Shown here one piece after another: positions 22,300 through 33,169 of a stretch of 64,000 bases of DNA. Each line of letters starts with the position of its first letter. Position 1 is the first letter of the stretch. The notes beneath the pieces are model-generated. The model ran no database searches. It saw nothing but the letters and a program-made list of their open reading frames with translations, and was not told the origin of the DNA. The stretch comes from Thinopyrum elongatum. Taxonomy: Eukaryota; Streptophyta; Magnoliopsida; Poales; Poaceae. The DNA is taken from contig CM022299.1 of the NCBI GenBank assembly GCA_011799875.1, positions 29,911,996 through 29,975,995 of the forward strand. Direction: 5' to 3'. A program made the translations under genes and the position numbers.

Positions 22300-24260
22300 C
22301 TTTTTTTCAAAGGGGTATTCCGTTATCGTGGCCACCTATTTTTTTGGATACAAACTTCTCTTATTGTTAACAATGTCACGCATGAACTAGCAAAGGTAGG
22401 AATTTTCAGTATATCAGTTACATGCAAAGAAACTTTAAGATCAGCTATAGCTTGTAGAAAAGAAGAATACAGTGCATCATTTGAAGGTGGTCTTACAACT
22501 TTAGGGTAAGGAAGTATTCTCTTAGTTTTACCTTTATCCTTTTCTTTTCCCTTCTCTTTACCTATTTCTTTATTTTTTGAAGCTTGGCTGCTTTCTTCCC
22601 TCATTGGATAAAGTGGTCTAGTGTTCTTTTACCACCCTTGGTTCTTCAGTTCTTTCAACTTCTGGTGCCGCTTCTTCTTTGTTATTATCAACGTCTACCG
22701 TTTCTGGATCGAGATTGACTTCTTTGTTGCTTTCATTATTTTGTGCATCTTGATGAGCCTATTCATCTGGTTCGTCCTCACCAAATAGGAGTTCTCTATT
22801 TTATTGAGTTTGGCTCTGACTTTCTCTTCTCCTTTCTACTTGCCCCTTCTCGTACCATTCTAGTCCTTTAGGATCCCGCGTTCTTTTACCACTACGAGTT
22901 TCAATTTTATTAGCAGAAACAAGGTTATCTTTATCTAATTGAGCAAGAATCAAATATTGAGTTTCATAAATTTAGAACATTAGGTTTCTATCATGCAAGA
23001 GTGTTTATCAAGATTTTTACCGCACAACTTAACCCTTCTACCTCTTCAGAAAGGTAGGTTATAACCTTCTCATTATGATGGTTGCATCTTCAAAAATCTA
23101 TGTTGAAGTTGTCTTGGTGGAACTTGAACTTATTCATTGTCTCTTGAAGTTTGTCCTCCTGCTGGTAGATACTATATATATCCACTTTTTCATTGATAAC
23201 TGTTCAACAGGTTTACCTTTTTCTTGAATCACCTTCTTAAATTATTTCATGTCTTGCTTGACTCTTTCATCTTAAACTTAAGAATGCTGGTTTTAAGAAC
23301 GGGTGATTGCCCTTCCCCGGCCCTTACTTCCCAACTAGAGAGCGGACAGCTAATGCGTTTCACTTATTGGAGTATGATATATTTTCCCGGTTGGCTTTGT
23401 TGGCTCCTCAATATTCCATTACTCTTTAGTAGTCATAATTTTTTCAATTAATGCTCTTCCCTCTTGAAGAGTTAAATTTATGAAATGTCCTCCTGCACTT
23501 AAATCAAAAACTGATTTGGATTCATCATTAATTCCATGATAAAACATATGAAGTATAACATGTTCAGCATAACCATGGTTGGGGCAAAGGTTCAAAAATT
23601 TAAAATATCTCCCCCAGGCTCCATATAGACTTCTACATCTTCTTGGACAAATAAATTGATATTCCTTAATAATTTGGTAATCTCTGAGCCTGGAAGGAAT
23701 TTAGCCATAAATATTTCCGCACACATTACCCAGCTGGTTATACTCCCATAAGGTAATCGATTATACCAAATTTTAGCATCATCCTTAAGAGAAAACCTGA
23801 AGAATCCGATCCCAGTAAAACAAATTCTTGGGACACATCCTTTAATTTAAAAGTACCACATAAAGTGGCAAAGAACATAAGGTCTGCTTGAGGGCCCTCC
23901 TCTTCGGTTCCTGCAAAGGCATGCTTTTTAACTTCCATGATTAGATCACAGTCAATTGATTACTCTTTCGCATAATTTGTAGGATATATTATGGGAGATA
24001 TTGGGATCATAACTGGAGCACAGTTATCTCTCACAGTCTTCCTTGGTTTTTGAGTAGTCGACATCTCTGCAAATAAAGTGTTAAGCTCAATGGTCTTATT
24101 ATTTTTGTTTTTTCTATTAATGAAGCTTGTTGCTCCTGGGGAAACACGCGATATAACCTGGCAAATACATTCTTCCAGAACAAGTAGAGCCCTCTCACTT
24201 AGAGGAAGCATCTACAATAACAACACCTGCAAAAACAGTTACGAAACAAATACTCTGCAC
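22300..24260 (-). pseudogene. Athila-like gag, degraded
   Basis: The N-terminal end (24211-23960) is open but not informative. The capsid segment can be followed in two frames: LMFFATLCGTFKLKDVSQEF (around 23870) and CPNHGYAEHVILHMFYHG followed by a serine-alanine-glycine-glycine phrase (around 23600-23480), the standard gag pattern. A lysine/glutamate-rich linker (22604-22500) precedes the protease. Many stops; no function expected. Confidence 0.65.
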
Positions 24261-24265
24261 TTAGC

Positions 24266-24283
24266 TCCCCGGCAATGGTGCCA
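24266..24283 (-). promoter_or_regulatory. Primer-binding site, tRNA-Asp type
   Basis: The minus strand reads TGGCACCATTGCCGGGGA, two transitions away from the usual plant tRNA-Asp primer site used by Athila/Tat elements. Its position just inside the LTR fixes the element's orientation. Confidence 0.8.
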
Positions 24284-24293
24284 GAAAATTCTT

Positions 24294-25741
24294 TGATGCC
24301 TGCAAGCCAAACAAGGTGGTGTAGCACTTCGGTCAAAGTATTCCAATTAGTTATCGTCCCAACAAAGAGCAGAGGAGAGTATTTATATTAGCGCTTCTGT
24401 CACATAGAAGGTGTCAACATTCTCGTGTGAAGTAACTATTGGTGCTTCTGTAAATATTGTTACTATCCTAGTGGATGGATAAGCCAGAGTGATAAGGATG
24501 AAAGGTTGGTAATAACAATAGTAAAAATGCTTAGAAATAAATAACATGAATAAACGTGAAAGTAGGGTTGTGACTCCTGCAATGCAGAGATTAGGTGCGG
24601 AGAGAATTCAGCTCATGGTAAAGATATATTTTAAGTGTGTCGGTGCGACGGTAATACTAGTTAACTTGTATTGTACTCATAGTATATGATATGTGTGTTC
24701 GGTAGGCGGATCATCCTAAATTTATGAAATTCCTCCTCATGGAATTACAATTCATTCTATGGTCCTGCTTTGTCATTGCCACAAAGTAGTCATCTCCACA
24801 ATTAAGGTCCTTAGACCAGAACCAAGCATTAAGTTTTGTGGATCACGGTTATCTCATATTGTCTTTGGTCCACATAGATATCTCCACCTGCCACGTCAGA
24901 TGTCATAGATTCCCTAAACAATATGTGTTACCTGTGTAGTTCTTGAGTTGTGTTGCCTGGGCCCTTAAATTGGACCACACGCATAGGGTTCACCACAATA
25001 TAACAACTTACTAAACATATCATAAAACTACAACGCAAATGATGACATATAGATCAGGCACAAATGAATCTTACAACTCACCTACATCTCCCACGTCTAT
25101 GGGGGATTACTCATGCATCATAAGAGAGAAACCAATCACAACAGAGATTAAACCCATGAAAACCATATCGATAATACCATGAAGATCCACAATAAGATGA
25201 AATGGATGATTCAAATAGTCTCGATTTCCAGCTTAGAATGAGTAGAGTTACAACTTGTTCTCATAACTTGGAATTCTCTTACAATAGTGACGGGCGATAT
25301 GATGATGGAGATGAAAGCACCAAAACTAAGAAGATCTTTGAAGGTTCTTCGTATCTCCTCCTCTTCTGTACTGGGCGTGATGGCGGCTAGGGTTCTCCTC
25401 CTCTCCTGGTCCCTTCACGAAAGTATCTTGTATAGACATGGTGGAGCTGCTGGTACCTCATACGACCGCTCATATGGGCGATGGCAGTCGCATGGAAGGC
25501 CGCCTTTTGCTCTGGTGCGCCTAGTGGCTTGGCCCTTCACATGGAAGTTGCTCCATTTGACTTGATGCATAGCAATCCTCCTTGGTTTCCTTCCATAATT
25601 GTGATCTCTTGCCAAACAATGGAAAAACAATTTTTCTTCTCTTTTGAAGGATTAGCATTAGAAATAATCGAGAAGTGGCAAAGATCCGGTGAAAAACAAA
25701 TAAGAATCACTAGAAAATGATCACAAATTCTCGAGCCATCA
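24294..25741 (-). repeat. LTR of the outer Athila-like element
   Basis: Left limit set by TGATGCCTGC, about 10 bp from the primer site. The right limit (CCATCA at 25741) is a guess from the required TG...CA ends, because no second LTR is available for comparison. No ORF inside is supported. It contains one copy of the array motif of 21112-21600. Confidence 0.45.
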
Positions 25742-25851
25742 CCCGGCTATAGATGCTCTTACGCTTCCTTAATTTAAGAGATACGTACGTAATACTTGCT
25801 GGTACACTAGGATTTCATGCTATTGGATTGCACAATACTCTTTGATGAATA

Positions 25852-26068
25852 GTGCTCCCTTTGTCCAGGTTTTTATAACATGTGCGGGTTTTTAGATCTT
25901 GAATTTGACTAACGAAATATGTGTAATATGCCACCAAAGTATATGTTTAGAAACTTTGTCGAGAATGAATCCAACATGTGTTGAGTGACATATACCATAT
26001 ATTTCACTTGTCAAATTGAATACCTAAAAAAAACCTGTACACGACTTAGAACCCGGATAGATGTTTTA
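25852..26068. mobile_element. Decayed Stowaway/Mariner-type MITE
   Basis: Starts CTCCCTTTGTCCAGG and can be folded on itself: the first 70 bases (GTCCAGGTTTTTA ... GAATTTGAC ... AAATATGTG) match the reverse complement of the last 70 (ATCCGGGTTCTAAG ... CAATTTGAC ... AAATATATGG). The right terminal bases are eroded. No coding sequence. Confidence 0.6.
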
Positions 26069-26406
26069 TAGTGAAAATTTCTTACAATGGAATCGATGTG
26101 TTTTTAATAAACTTGGCTAGACCTATGACATTTTGACTTAGGATAAAGCTTACATGACTTATAGTTTGGGAAGGAGAGAGTAAGATACAAATTCTAAACC
26201 TACTTGCATGCAGTCGGAAAAAATCTATATCAAAGTGAGTAAAAAAACACCCCAATGGCCATCTCCAGCCGTTGGATCTCGATCCAACAACTCCATCCTC
26301 CCTCTTACTTCCCTATTATTATTGTAAAGCGGAATGTTTAAATGCGTCTCCAAATGTATCTTCTTCAAAGTCCAACACTGACACCTCATTTTCCTATATT
26401 GGCTAA

Positions 26407-26684
26407 GGGCATCTCCAAAGTGAACCCTCAAACCGCCCGCATCCGTCTGCACCACGCGGTCCGGACACGTTTTCCCATCCAATGCGGTCATGTATCGGTC
26501 CACCGACCGGTTCGGACGGGCTTTTTCCCCACAAATTGGAAGCAAACTGGGGGGCGGGGGGGCTTTGCGGGAGTCCGGACAGCAGCCACGTAGGACTCCG
26601 ACACCCCTGGCCCATTCAACACCCCCTCCTGGTCCCATTCTCTTCAACTCCGCCTGCTCCCCCTTGCTTTGCATCCAAGCTGTC
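26407..26684 (+). mobile_element. PIF/Harbinger-related element, left piece
   Basis: Begins GGGCATCTCC after a TAA trinucleotide, the usual Harbinger end and TSD type. The GC-rich sequence is the 5' part of the element that carries the SANT-like gene at 37672. It is cut at 26684 by the LARD-like retrotransposon, whose CTGTC duplication proves that 26684 and 37432 were adjacent. Confidence 0.6.
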
Positions 26685-27975
26685 TGTAACACCCCAAAAA
26701 TTTAATCATGTTTTTACTAAATAAAATTTGGCCAGAAATAAAATTTTAAATTATACTAGGTCTTTATTTAATTTTAGAACCCTTTATGTTTCTGTTTTTC
26801 AAAATTCTTCCCTCCATATAGAAATTTTTGGAAATAATATTGTGGCTTTGGTAGTTTTCTCAAATCATTTCAAATTACATTTTAATAACAGTAAGAGTTA
26901 TTTTTCATAATAAAAATTGCCCAAAACAATTATTTTAATAGCTATTTCTATACTTTAAATGCTTCTGTTGCACTACAACTATTTTAAATAATTCTTTTAA
27001 AATTCCACAAAACTTATGGAAGGTCATGTGATGCCTACATATCACTTTTATGCAAAAACCTAACTTGGTCTTTTGAAAAATTTGAGTGAAACAATCTCTT
27101 TTCATTTTTGTCCAGTATTTGAGTTTCTACTACAACCCTAATTTTCCTTGCTCCAAAAATCCTGAAATTTTTCCCACTTATAGTCCTTCCAACCAAACCC
27201 TTAAGTCCAAAATTTTAGCTCCATTGGAATCATTTTAGTTCACCAAATATTCTCCTAAAGTTTCTGTCCAGTAATGAATTCTTGTAAAACTTGCACAGGA
27301 AAGTATCTCTTTCTGCTAAACCAATTCTACCATCATATCTAACATCTAATTAGACCTTACCCTGGCAATTTTCATAGCCAACATAAAGGCCTAGATTGCC
27401 TTAGCATTTTGTCAACCAGGTTGTGGGCATGACAGAATTATTGCACTTTTCTAAACTACAAATACCTCTTGACCTTCTGACTAAACCAACCTGTCCCTCA
27501 TCTCAATCGGACCAAGGGAAGGCACTATGACTAAATTCATCATCAATGGACCTCCCTAGGGTGCTATGGCATTTCGTCGAGCACCTGGTGTGCGTACACA
27601 GAGCGCGTCCAGAGCGCCCAAATTTCACGCGCCGACACCGGGCCGATGCGGCTCCTCTACTGCTTCCCCTCCCCGTCCTGGTCCCTCTCTGGATCACTCC
27701 GACCTCCCCGTAGCCCGCCGACACCTCCCCGCGTCGCCTAGCACCGGCCACCACCGACCCCGCCGACCCGCGCCGTCTGCCGCTCGGGCAAGGCACCGTT
27801 CGGGGGTACCTGGCCCAATCCCCAACCACCAACTCACCCCGCTATTACTGAGGGACACCACCGTCCTCACCAACCCCGCCGTCCACCACCAACCTAGCCA
27901 CCGCCCTTATCTTCCATTAATGGCCGCTGTCGTCTTCGGTCGGATAAGCCCGAGAGGAACCGACCTTCCCCGTGC

Positions 27976-27982
27976 TATAAAA
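27976..27982 (+). promoter_or_regulatory. LTR TATA box of the LARD-like element
   Basis: TATAAAA in the context GTGCTATAAAACCCCGCCC, followed about 30 bp on by a TC-rich likely start region. The same site is at 34443-34449 in the 3' LTR. Confidence 0.6.
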
Positions 27983-30166
27983 CCCCGCCCGAGCTGCTCT
28001 CGATCAGGAGCATCACTCCTTCCCTCCTCTGTAAACCACCACGGGTAGCCAAACGACCGGAGATGGTCAGCTTCTCCAACTCCGGCAACCACTACCGCCA
28101 CCACCCCCTCGATGATCTCCACCTCTCCAGTACCTCCCCTTCTCTTTTATTCCACCAATAGACCCCTGGAGAACCTGCGGATCTTTCCCCATCACCAATT
28201 CTGCAGGAGATGGCCGTGGGGAAAAAGCCCTCTTCCACCCGATGACCTCCTCCGCCATGGCTGAAGCCCTGCTCAACTTGAGCCTCCCCGGCGATCCTCT
28301 CCACCTCCCACGGATGCGGCACTTCTACCTGAACTCATCCATGTGCCGAGAGTCGCAGGAGACGCCCTACAGCGCCGGCAATCGCCGCCGGCGTGCGCTC
28401 TGTCCAGACGCACGTAATGGTGGAAGACAAACCCGACAGGTGGGCCCCACCTGTCGGTGAGTCACCTCTGTCCCGCCAGCAGCGCCTTCCTGTGATCACG
28501 TTTACCTTGCGGGCGAAGCGTATTCCCGGAGTGCGCCATCGACGTCATCGGTCCTTCCGCGCAGCCGAACGGCTGGGCCCAGCCCAGTGGCACCGCGCGG
28601 TTAAGCGGCGCTCAGGGCGCAGCTCTTTTCTTTTCCTTTTTCTTTTTCAGGATGACTCAAATAATTCCATAGCAGTTATTTCTGAACCAAATTTAATGAT
28701 TAAAATTTCTAAATATTTATAAAATATTGTTCTATTATTTTAGCCTAGATGAACATTTTTTTTAGGCTTTGTCTCTGTTGAACCTATTAAATAGTCCTTT
28801 TCTTTATTCTTTTCAACTTAGAAATTCTCTAAGTAAATCATCTGGACTCCAAATGAATTGATTCTTTTTCTGTTATTTTTTATTTTTCATCTAGTTTATT
28901 TTAGTATTTATTTGAAAATATTTGAAACAACTTTTAGTACTGTTTTTGAATTATGTGGTAATTGCTATAATCTTTAAAATAGGAAAATGGAGGGAAGGAA
29001 CTTTTTAAACTTTTGGAGTGCACCCAATATTTCTGCATGCTCAAGGCAAGCATCTTGAACACTTGATATGGTGAATGTTTTGTGGTTGCTATCTAGAACA
29101 TCTGAATCATGGTTAGGATGAATTTTAACAGAATTTGCATATAGCTATAGTTGCATGTTTGAGCCATGACTAGTTTGTTATCCTCTATTAAACATGGAAT
29201 ATAAATGGGTATGGTTATTTTTGCATGTCACATACCCGTGTTGGTCTGAACTAATCTGCAGGAGCAGGCATAAGTGAAATACCGTTACCGGGAGGAGGAT
29301 GATCACGTTGGAGCGTGATCATGCCTTGTTTGTTGTGCATGTTGAAGCATGCAAGGGTTGTGGCCCTGTTGGGATTGCTGTTGAAGGAATACCTTGTTGT
29401 GCTAACCGTTGCAGGAAACTTAATGCCTCCTGAATCGACCGTAGATCGAGTCTTGTTCCGGTAACCCCCATACTTGTTTTGTGCTGCCACAGGTTCCTGT
29501 CACAGGTAGGGTATGGTTCAGTAAGTTGATAACCCCTTTCCATGCACACACCGTACAGAGGGCCACGATGAGGGTTTCCGCGGCCGCGGATTAAATCATG
29601 TCATCGGGTCAGGGGGCATGGGTGTTTCCAGTTGTGACTGAGAGGGGGGCACCCCTTGGAATCCGCGCGTATTAATAGTGATCCCATGCAGGACGTTGGT
29701 CTCTCCGTCTTAGAGTTTTTCTTGAACGATGCTTTGGGTGATTCCTGGCATCCGAAAAGTTAATCTGGTGTGTGCTGGTCAGGTGTGTTTTCAACCCAAA
29801 GACCGTAATGGGAATTAGTCAGTGTCACGGTGCTGACTAAAGAAATCCTTTACTTATGGGTAAAGAGTACACCCTCTGCAGAGTTTAAACCTATTCGAAT
29901 AGCCGTGTCCGCGGTTAAGGGCTACAGTCTGGGTTGGTCAAGTGTCGGTCTTAGTGTCGGTCTTCGGAGGAAAATAATTAATTGGGCTTGAACTGTTTTT
30001 GCAGGATATTGTTATCATCACTAACGCCGTCATGGTTGTTTGAATACTATTGCTGTGAAATTTTTTAAGGTTATGCATATTATTGTGAACTAACCTGTTT
30101 CTCTTATTTTAGTTTTCCTGAGTGTCTCAGGGGCTGGCTAGACTACCCCAGGCACTCAATTTTTTT

Positions 30167-30426
30167 TCAAGACCTCTCATGGCGTCCCTCGAGTTAACAG
30201 ACGGTTTATCACGCCACTGCTCTTGTGGACACCCGATTGGCATTTCTCTTCAAGTCCGACCGTGGTGTCACTTGACACCCGACTGGCATTTCTTTTCAAG
30301 ACCTCTCGTGGCGTCCCTCGAGTTAACAGGCGGTTTATCACGCCACTGCTCTTGTGGACACCCGATTGGCATTTTTCTTCAAGACCTACCGTGGTGTCAC
30401 TTGACATCCGACCGGCATTTCTTTAT
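30167..30426. repeat. Tandem 130-bp duplication within the 5' LTR
   Basis: Two units of about 130 bp, each with CCTCGAGTTAACAG, then GTGGACACCCGATTGGCATT, then GTGTCACTTGACA(C/T)CCGAC. Each unit is itself two loosely related halves, each ending in GGCATTTCT or a close variant. The 3' LTR carries the same duplication at about 36622-36881. Confidence 0.85.
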
Positions 30427-30975
30427 TTTGTTACCTTTGACTTTCCTTGTTTATCACTAACAATTTCATATGTTTGCATATGCTAATATTTTATCATGCC
30501 ATGATTTAATTCCTGTCAATAGGCATTTAAGTCCGGTTCATCATGATCATGTAATTTAATTGTTGCATTCGGTATATCTTTTATTCCTGATGTTTGCGAG
30601 TACATTCAAACGTACTCACAGGCTTGTCCCTGGCTATTTACTTGGCCAGGTCAGGATTTCTACGAGGCGTACCACAGCGACGACCGTGCGGAGCCTAGGA
30701 TAGCAGCCATGCGGGATAGGAATTATCCGGGTCAGCTGTTCCTGTGGGAATGGAGCCCCATCGACGTTGGAGAACCACGAGTTAATTCTGTCATCCACTA
30801 CCAGACATCATTGTTGTATCATTGGACCTTTATGGTCTTGTATTCAATTCTTGTAATAGCTTGATAATCTGTAACAAGGACGTGTCCACTAGTAACAGTA
30901 ATCCTGGGCTGGTAATGACACGAGGGGTGAATTTCTGGGATATATTGTGTCCCCGAAATCCGGCCCCGACAGCCT

Positions 30976-30991
30976 TGGTATCAGAGCCAGG
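30976..30991 (+). promoter_or_regulatory. Primer-binding site, initiator-Met tRNA
   Basis: TGGTATCAGAGCCAGG, the standard plant iMet primer site, four bases after the 5' LTR end at 30971. Confidence 0.88.
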
Positions 30992-31350
30992 CTGACCATT
31001 GGCTAATCCTATCTTAGCCTGGTCACTATCCCTAGGTTTCCACACCGCCCACATCTTTTCCTACCCACAGTCAAGCCCATCTCATCCAATAAAGCCTACA
31101 CAGTGGCCAGCCGACATCTTTTGATAATCGGTGCCCAACCTATCCCCCTAACCGACAACCACAGTAATACGTCACATTTTGTGATTTGTATCTGTGGCTT
31201 TGACCCCAACCACTCTGGAGCAGAGCCGATGCCCAGAATCATAACCCTGCTGATTTATGTTTCCTAGCCCAGGCACTATATAGGAGACCACTCTCGCGTC
31301 CATAACTAGCATCCCTCACCTTGTACACTGCCTCCACCACCATTTCCCCC

Positions 31351-31981
31351 ATGTCGCACCTTGGGATTCATCTGAGAACCCCAGATGCAACCCCGGGCAG
31401 TTTTGTCAAGATATTGTGGGATTTCACCCGCAACACTCTTGGCTCCACTCAGCCACCCCAGTATGAGCTGTTCAAATCGAGGATCAACCACAATGCCTCG
31501 AAATATTGGGCAGTGCGCACATCCCACCAGTAGACCCAAACCAAGGCCCCACAAGTGTCGTCTTCATCGGGAAATCTATGCCAACATCAGAGATGGCTAT
31601 AGAAGTTGCTGCCTATGAAGAATTACCCGCCTCCGGCACGCATTGCCCCGTGCCAGCGAAAGGGGGTATTACTATTTCCCGAGCCGTGCAGCACCCGGAG
31701 AAGAAGCATCTTTTCCCTGCAGACAATCAGAGAGAGATCCAATGCTAGCCAACCTTGTTCAATATGTCATCGCACAGGAGCGTCTGACCCAGCAAGTGAT
31801 GGACTTCCTCCAGACTCTTGCTATTCTGAATCCTCAGATCGCCATCGGCGAACCACTGTCACTAGACCAAGGAGGGAATGTTCTCCGACTCCTCCATCCA
31901 CTTTCCCCAGGAGAAGAAGAAGGTGTTCCGATGCCGGGGATATTTTCTCAGGACCCTATCAATTTTACCTTTGTACCGTAG
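31351..31981 (+). pseudogene. LARD internal protein of unknown function, two frameshifts
   Basis: Starts ATG at 31351 (MSHLGIHLRTPDATPGSF) and runs as FVKILWDFTRNTLGS and YELFKSRINHNASKYWAV. It changes frame near 31505 to HIPPVDPNQGPTSVVFIG and MAIEVAAYEE, then again near 31622 to RLRHALPRASERGYYYF and NLVQYVIAQERLTQQVMDFL, ending at the stop 31979-31981. I recall similar text in unnamed grass retrotransposon proteins but no known domain. It has no zinc knuckle and does not resemble capsid proteins clearly. It is the only substantial sense gene of the element, so an RNA- or particle-related role is possible but unproved. Confidence 0.55.
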
Positions 31982-32374
31982 AGACCATGGTTGTGTTCGT
32001 TAGCCTAGCGTTTAAATTGCATGATTTCATATCTGTGTTGCATCTTGGGATTTACCCTATGAATAAAATGTTTGGTTGCAGTTGCGTATGAGTAATTGTG
32101 GAGATTTTATTAAGGACCACTGCGAATATAATTTTTGCAAACACAGAATTAATTCACGCACTGCCACGACACCCGGCTTACAATCACACTCACTCCACTA
32201 CATGCACTAAGTGCAGAACGACACACACACACTGGCACCTAATCAACCGCCTTACACACCAGACCACTCTCATCGCACCACCAATTTTTCTGAAGAAAAT
32301 TTTGTGGGTTTTCTTTTCTTTCTACGGAACCGCTGCAGAACGCACTAACACTCACCGGTAACCACCACCGATGC

Positions 32375-32536
32375 CTAATCCTCACGGTCACCGCCACCTC
32401 GAAGAGCCACCACTCGAGCTGCGGCATCACGGCGATCGTCAAGGATCATCGCACATAGGAGCAGCAAGAACTCGAGCAACGCCGCCACCGCTCCGGACAT
32501 GAGGATCACAAACCACCCCGGAAGCACATCCTCCAT
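32375..32536 (-). CDS. Small antisense ORF with one membrane segment
   Basis: A 53-residue minus-strand ORF, ATG at 32536 and TAG at 32377-32375. Residues 8-32 (WFVILMSGAVAALLEFLLLL onward) are strongly hydrophobic and would span a membrane; the tail is Arg/Asp-rich. A TATA box (TATAAAA, 32634-32628) is about 92 bp upstream with a TC-rich leader between. It lies inside the LARD interior, opposite to the sense transcript. It may be a captured host promoter and first exon, or chance. No homologue is recognised. Confidence 0.3.
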   Translation of the reverse strand: MEDVLPGWFVILMSGAVAALLEFLLLLCAMILDDRRDAAARVVALRGGGDRED

Positions 32537-32627
32537 TGGAGCCTCGTCCGAGCTCCTGCGATCAGAAAAGGAGGAGGAAGAAGAAGTGAGGCCAGGTGAG
32601 ATGAAGAAGAGAGTAACACTGTGTTCG

Positions 32628-32634
32628 TTTTATA
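32628..32634 (-). promoter_or_regulatory. Antisense TATA box in the LARD interior
   Basis: TATAAAA on the minus strand in the context GCTATAAAACGAACAC, followed by a pyrimidine-rich leader. Upstream sequence is GC-rich (32640-32900), as in a plant promoter. Confidence 0.4.
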
Positions 32635-33169
32635 GCTCGAGCTTGGTGCATGATGGACGAGGTCCACCAGCGCCGCTCATCGCCCGATCACCGGTGTTCG
32701 GAGGAGAAATCGCGAGCAGTGCCGACAAGGTGCTGGCCCGCGAGGTGAGTGCACACTGCACCGGCAGCTTGCACGCCGCGCACTGCCACAGTACGACCCT
32801 AGATACTCTACGCGCTAGACATCGCAGGTGGAGAAAGCACGCGAGAGGGAGAAGGAGAAGAGAACCGGAGGAAGAAGAAGAGACTGACAGTGGGCCCTGG
32901 GTCCACCCGTCAGCCAAAGAGAGCACTATGCACTGGAGTACGGCAAGCAAATTTTGGAATTTACACTTTTTCCAAATTTGTCATAACAGTCACAGTAGAA
33001 CCACAGCACTAGTGCCCACTATAGTTACACCAATTATTAGGAGCCACGTCAACTGTGCCTAAATGGGTTATTTAAAATAGCTTAGGAAAATCTCCTCGAA
33101 AGGTGGATTTAATTTTGGTGACCACCTAACAAATCTCGAGGACAAGATTTTCTTAAGGTGGGTAGAGTT

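Larger units (their letters stand above)
19898..25741 (-). mobile_element. Outer Athila-like Ty3/gypsy element, decayed
   Basis: Read on the minus strand the order is: LTR (25741-24294), a tRNA-Asp-type primer site (24283-24266), gag, a retropepsin segment, a noncoding zone with an 85-bp repeat array, then an ATHILA ORF-1-like region that runs into element A and continues into 1-88. The primer site type, the ORF-1-like domain and the gag style all point to the Athila/Tat group. RT and integrase are absent from the window and may lie left of position 1 or be lost. Only one LTR is visible, so the full length is unknown. Confidence 0.75.
26685..30971 (+). repeat. LARD-like element 5' LTR
   Basis: Contains AT-rich outer parts, a GC-rich core (27560-28620) with a promoter, and an internal tandem repeat (30167-30426). 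Long ORFs in the GC-rich core exist on both strands but show no domain and are treated as chance. Confidence 0.93.

Noticed and set aside
27566..28048. A 160-residue ORF repeated exactly in both LARD LTRs (27566-28048 and 34033-34515)
   Set aside because: It is repeated only because the LTR is repeated. It overlaps the LTR promoter, is Pro/Arg/Ser-rich from GC-rich DNA, and the opposite strand is equally open. No domain.
30122..30460. ORFs on both strands over the LTR tandem repeat, looking like a repeat protein
   Set aside because: A 130-bp tandem duplication keeps any frame open in two copies. The protein repeats are a by-product.
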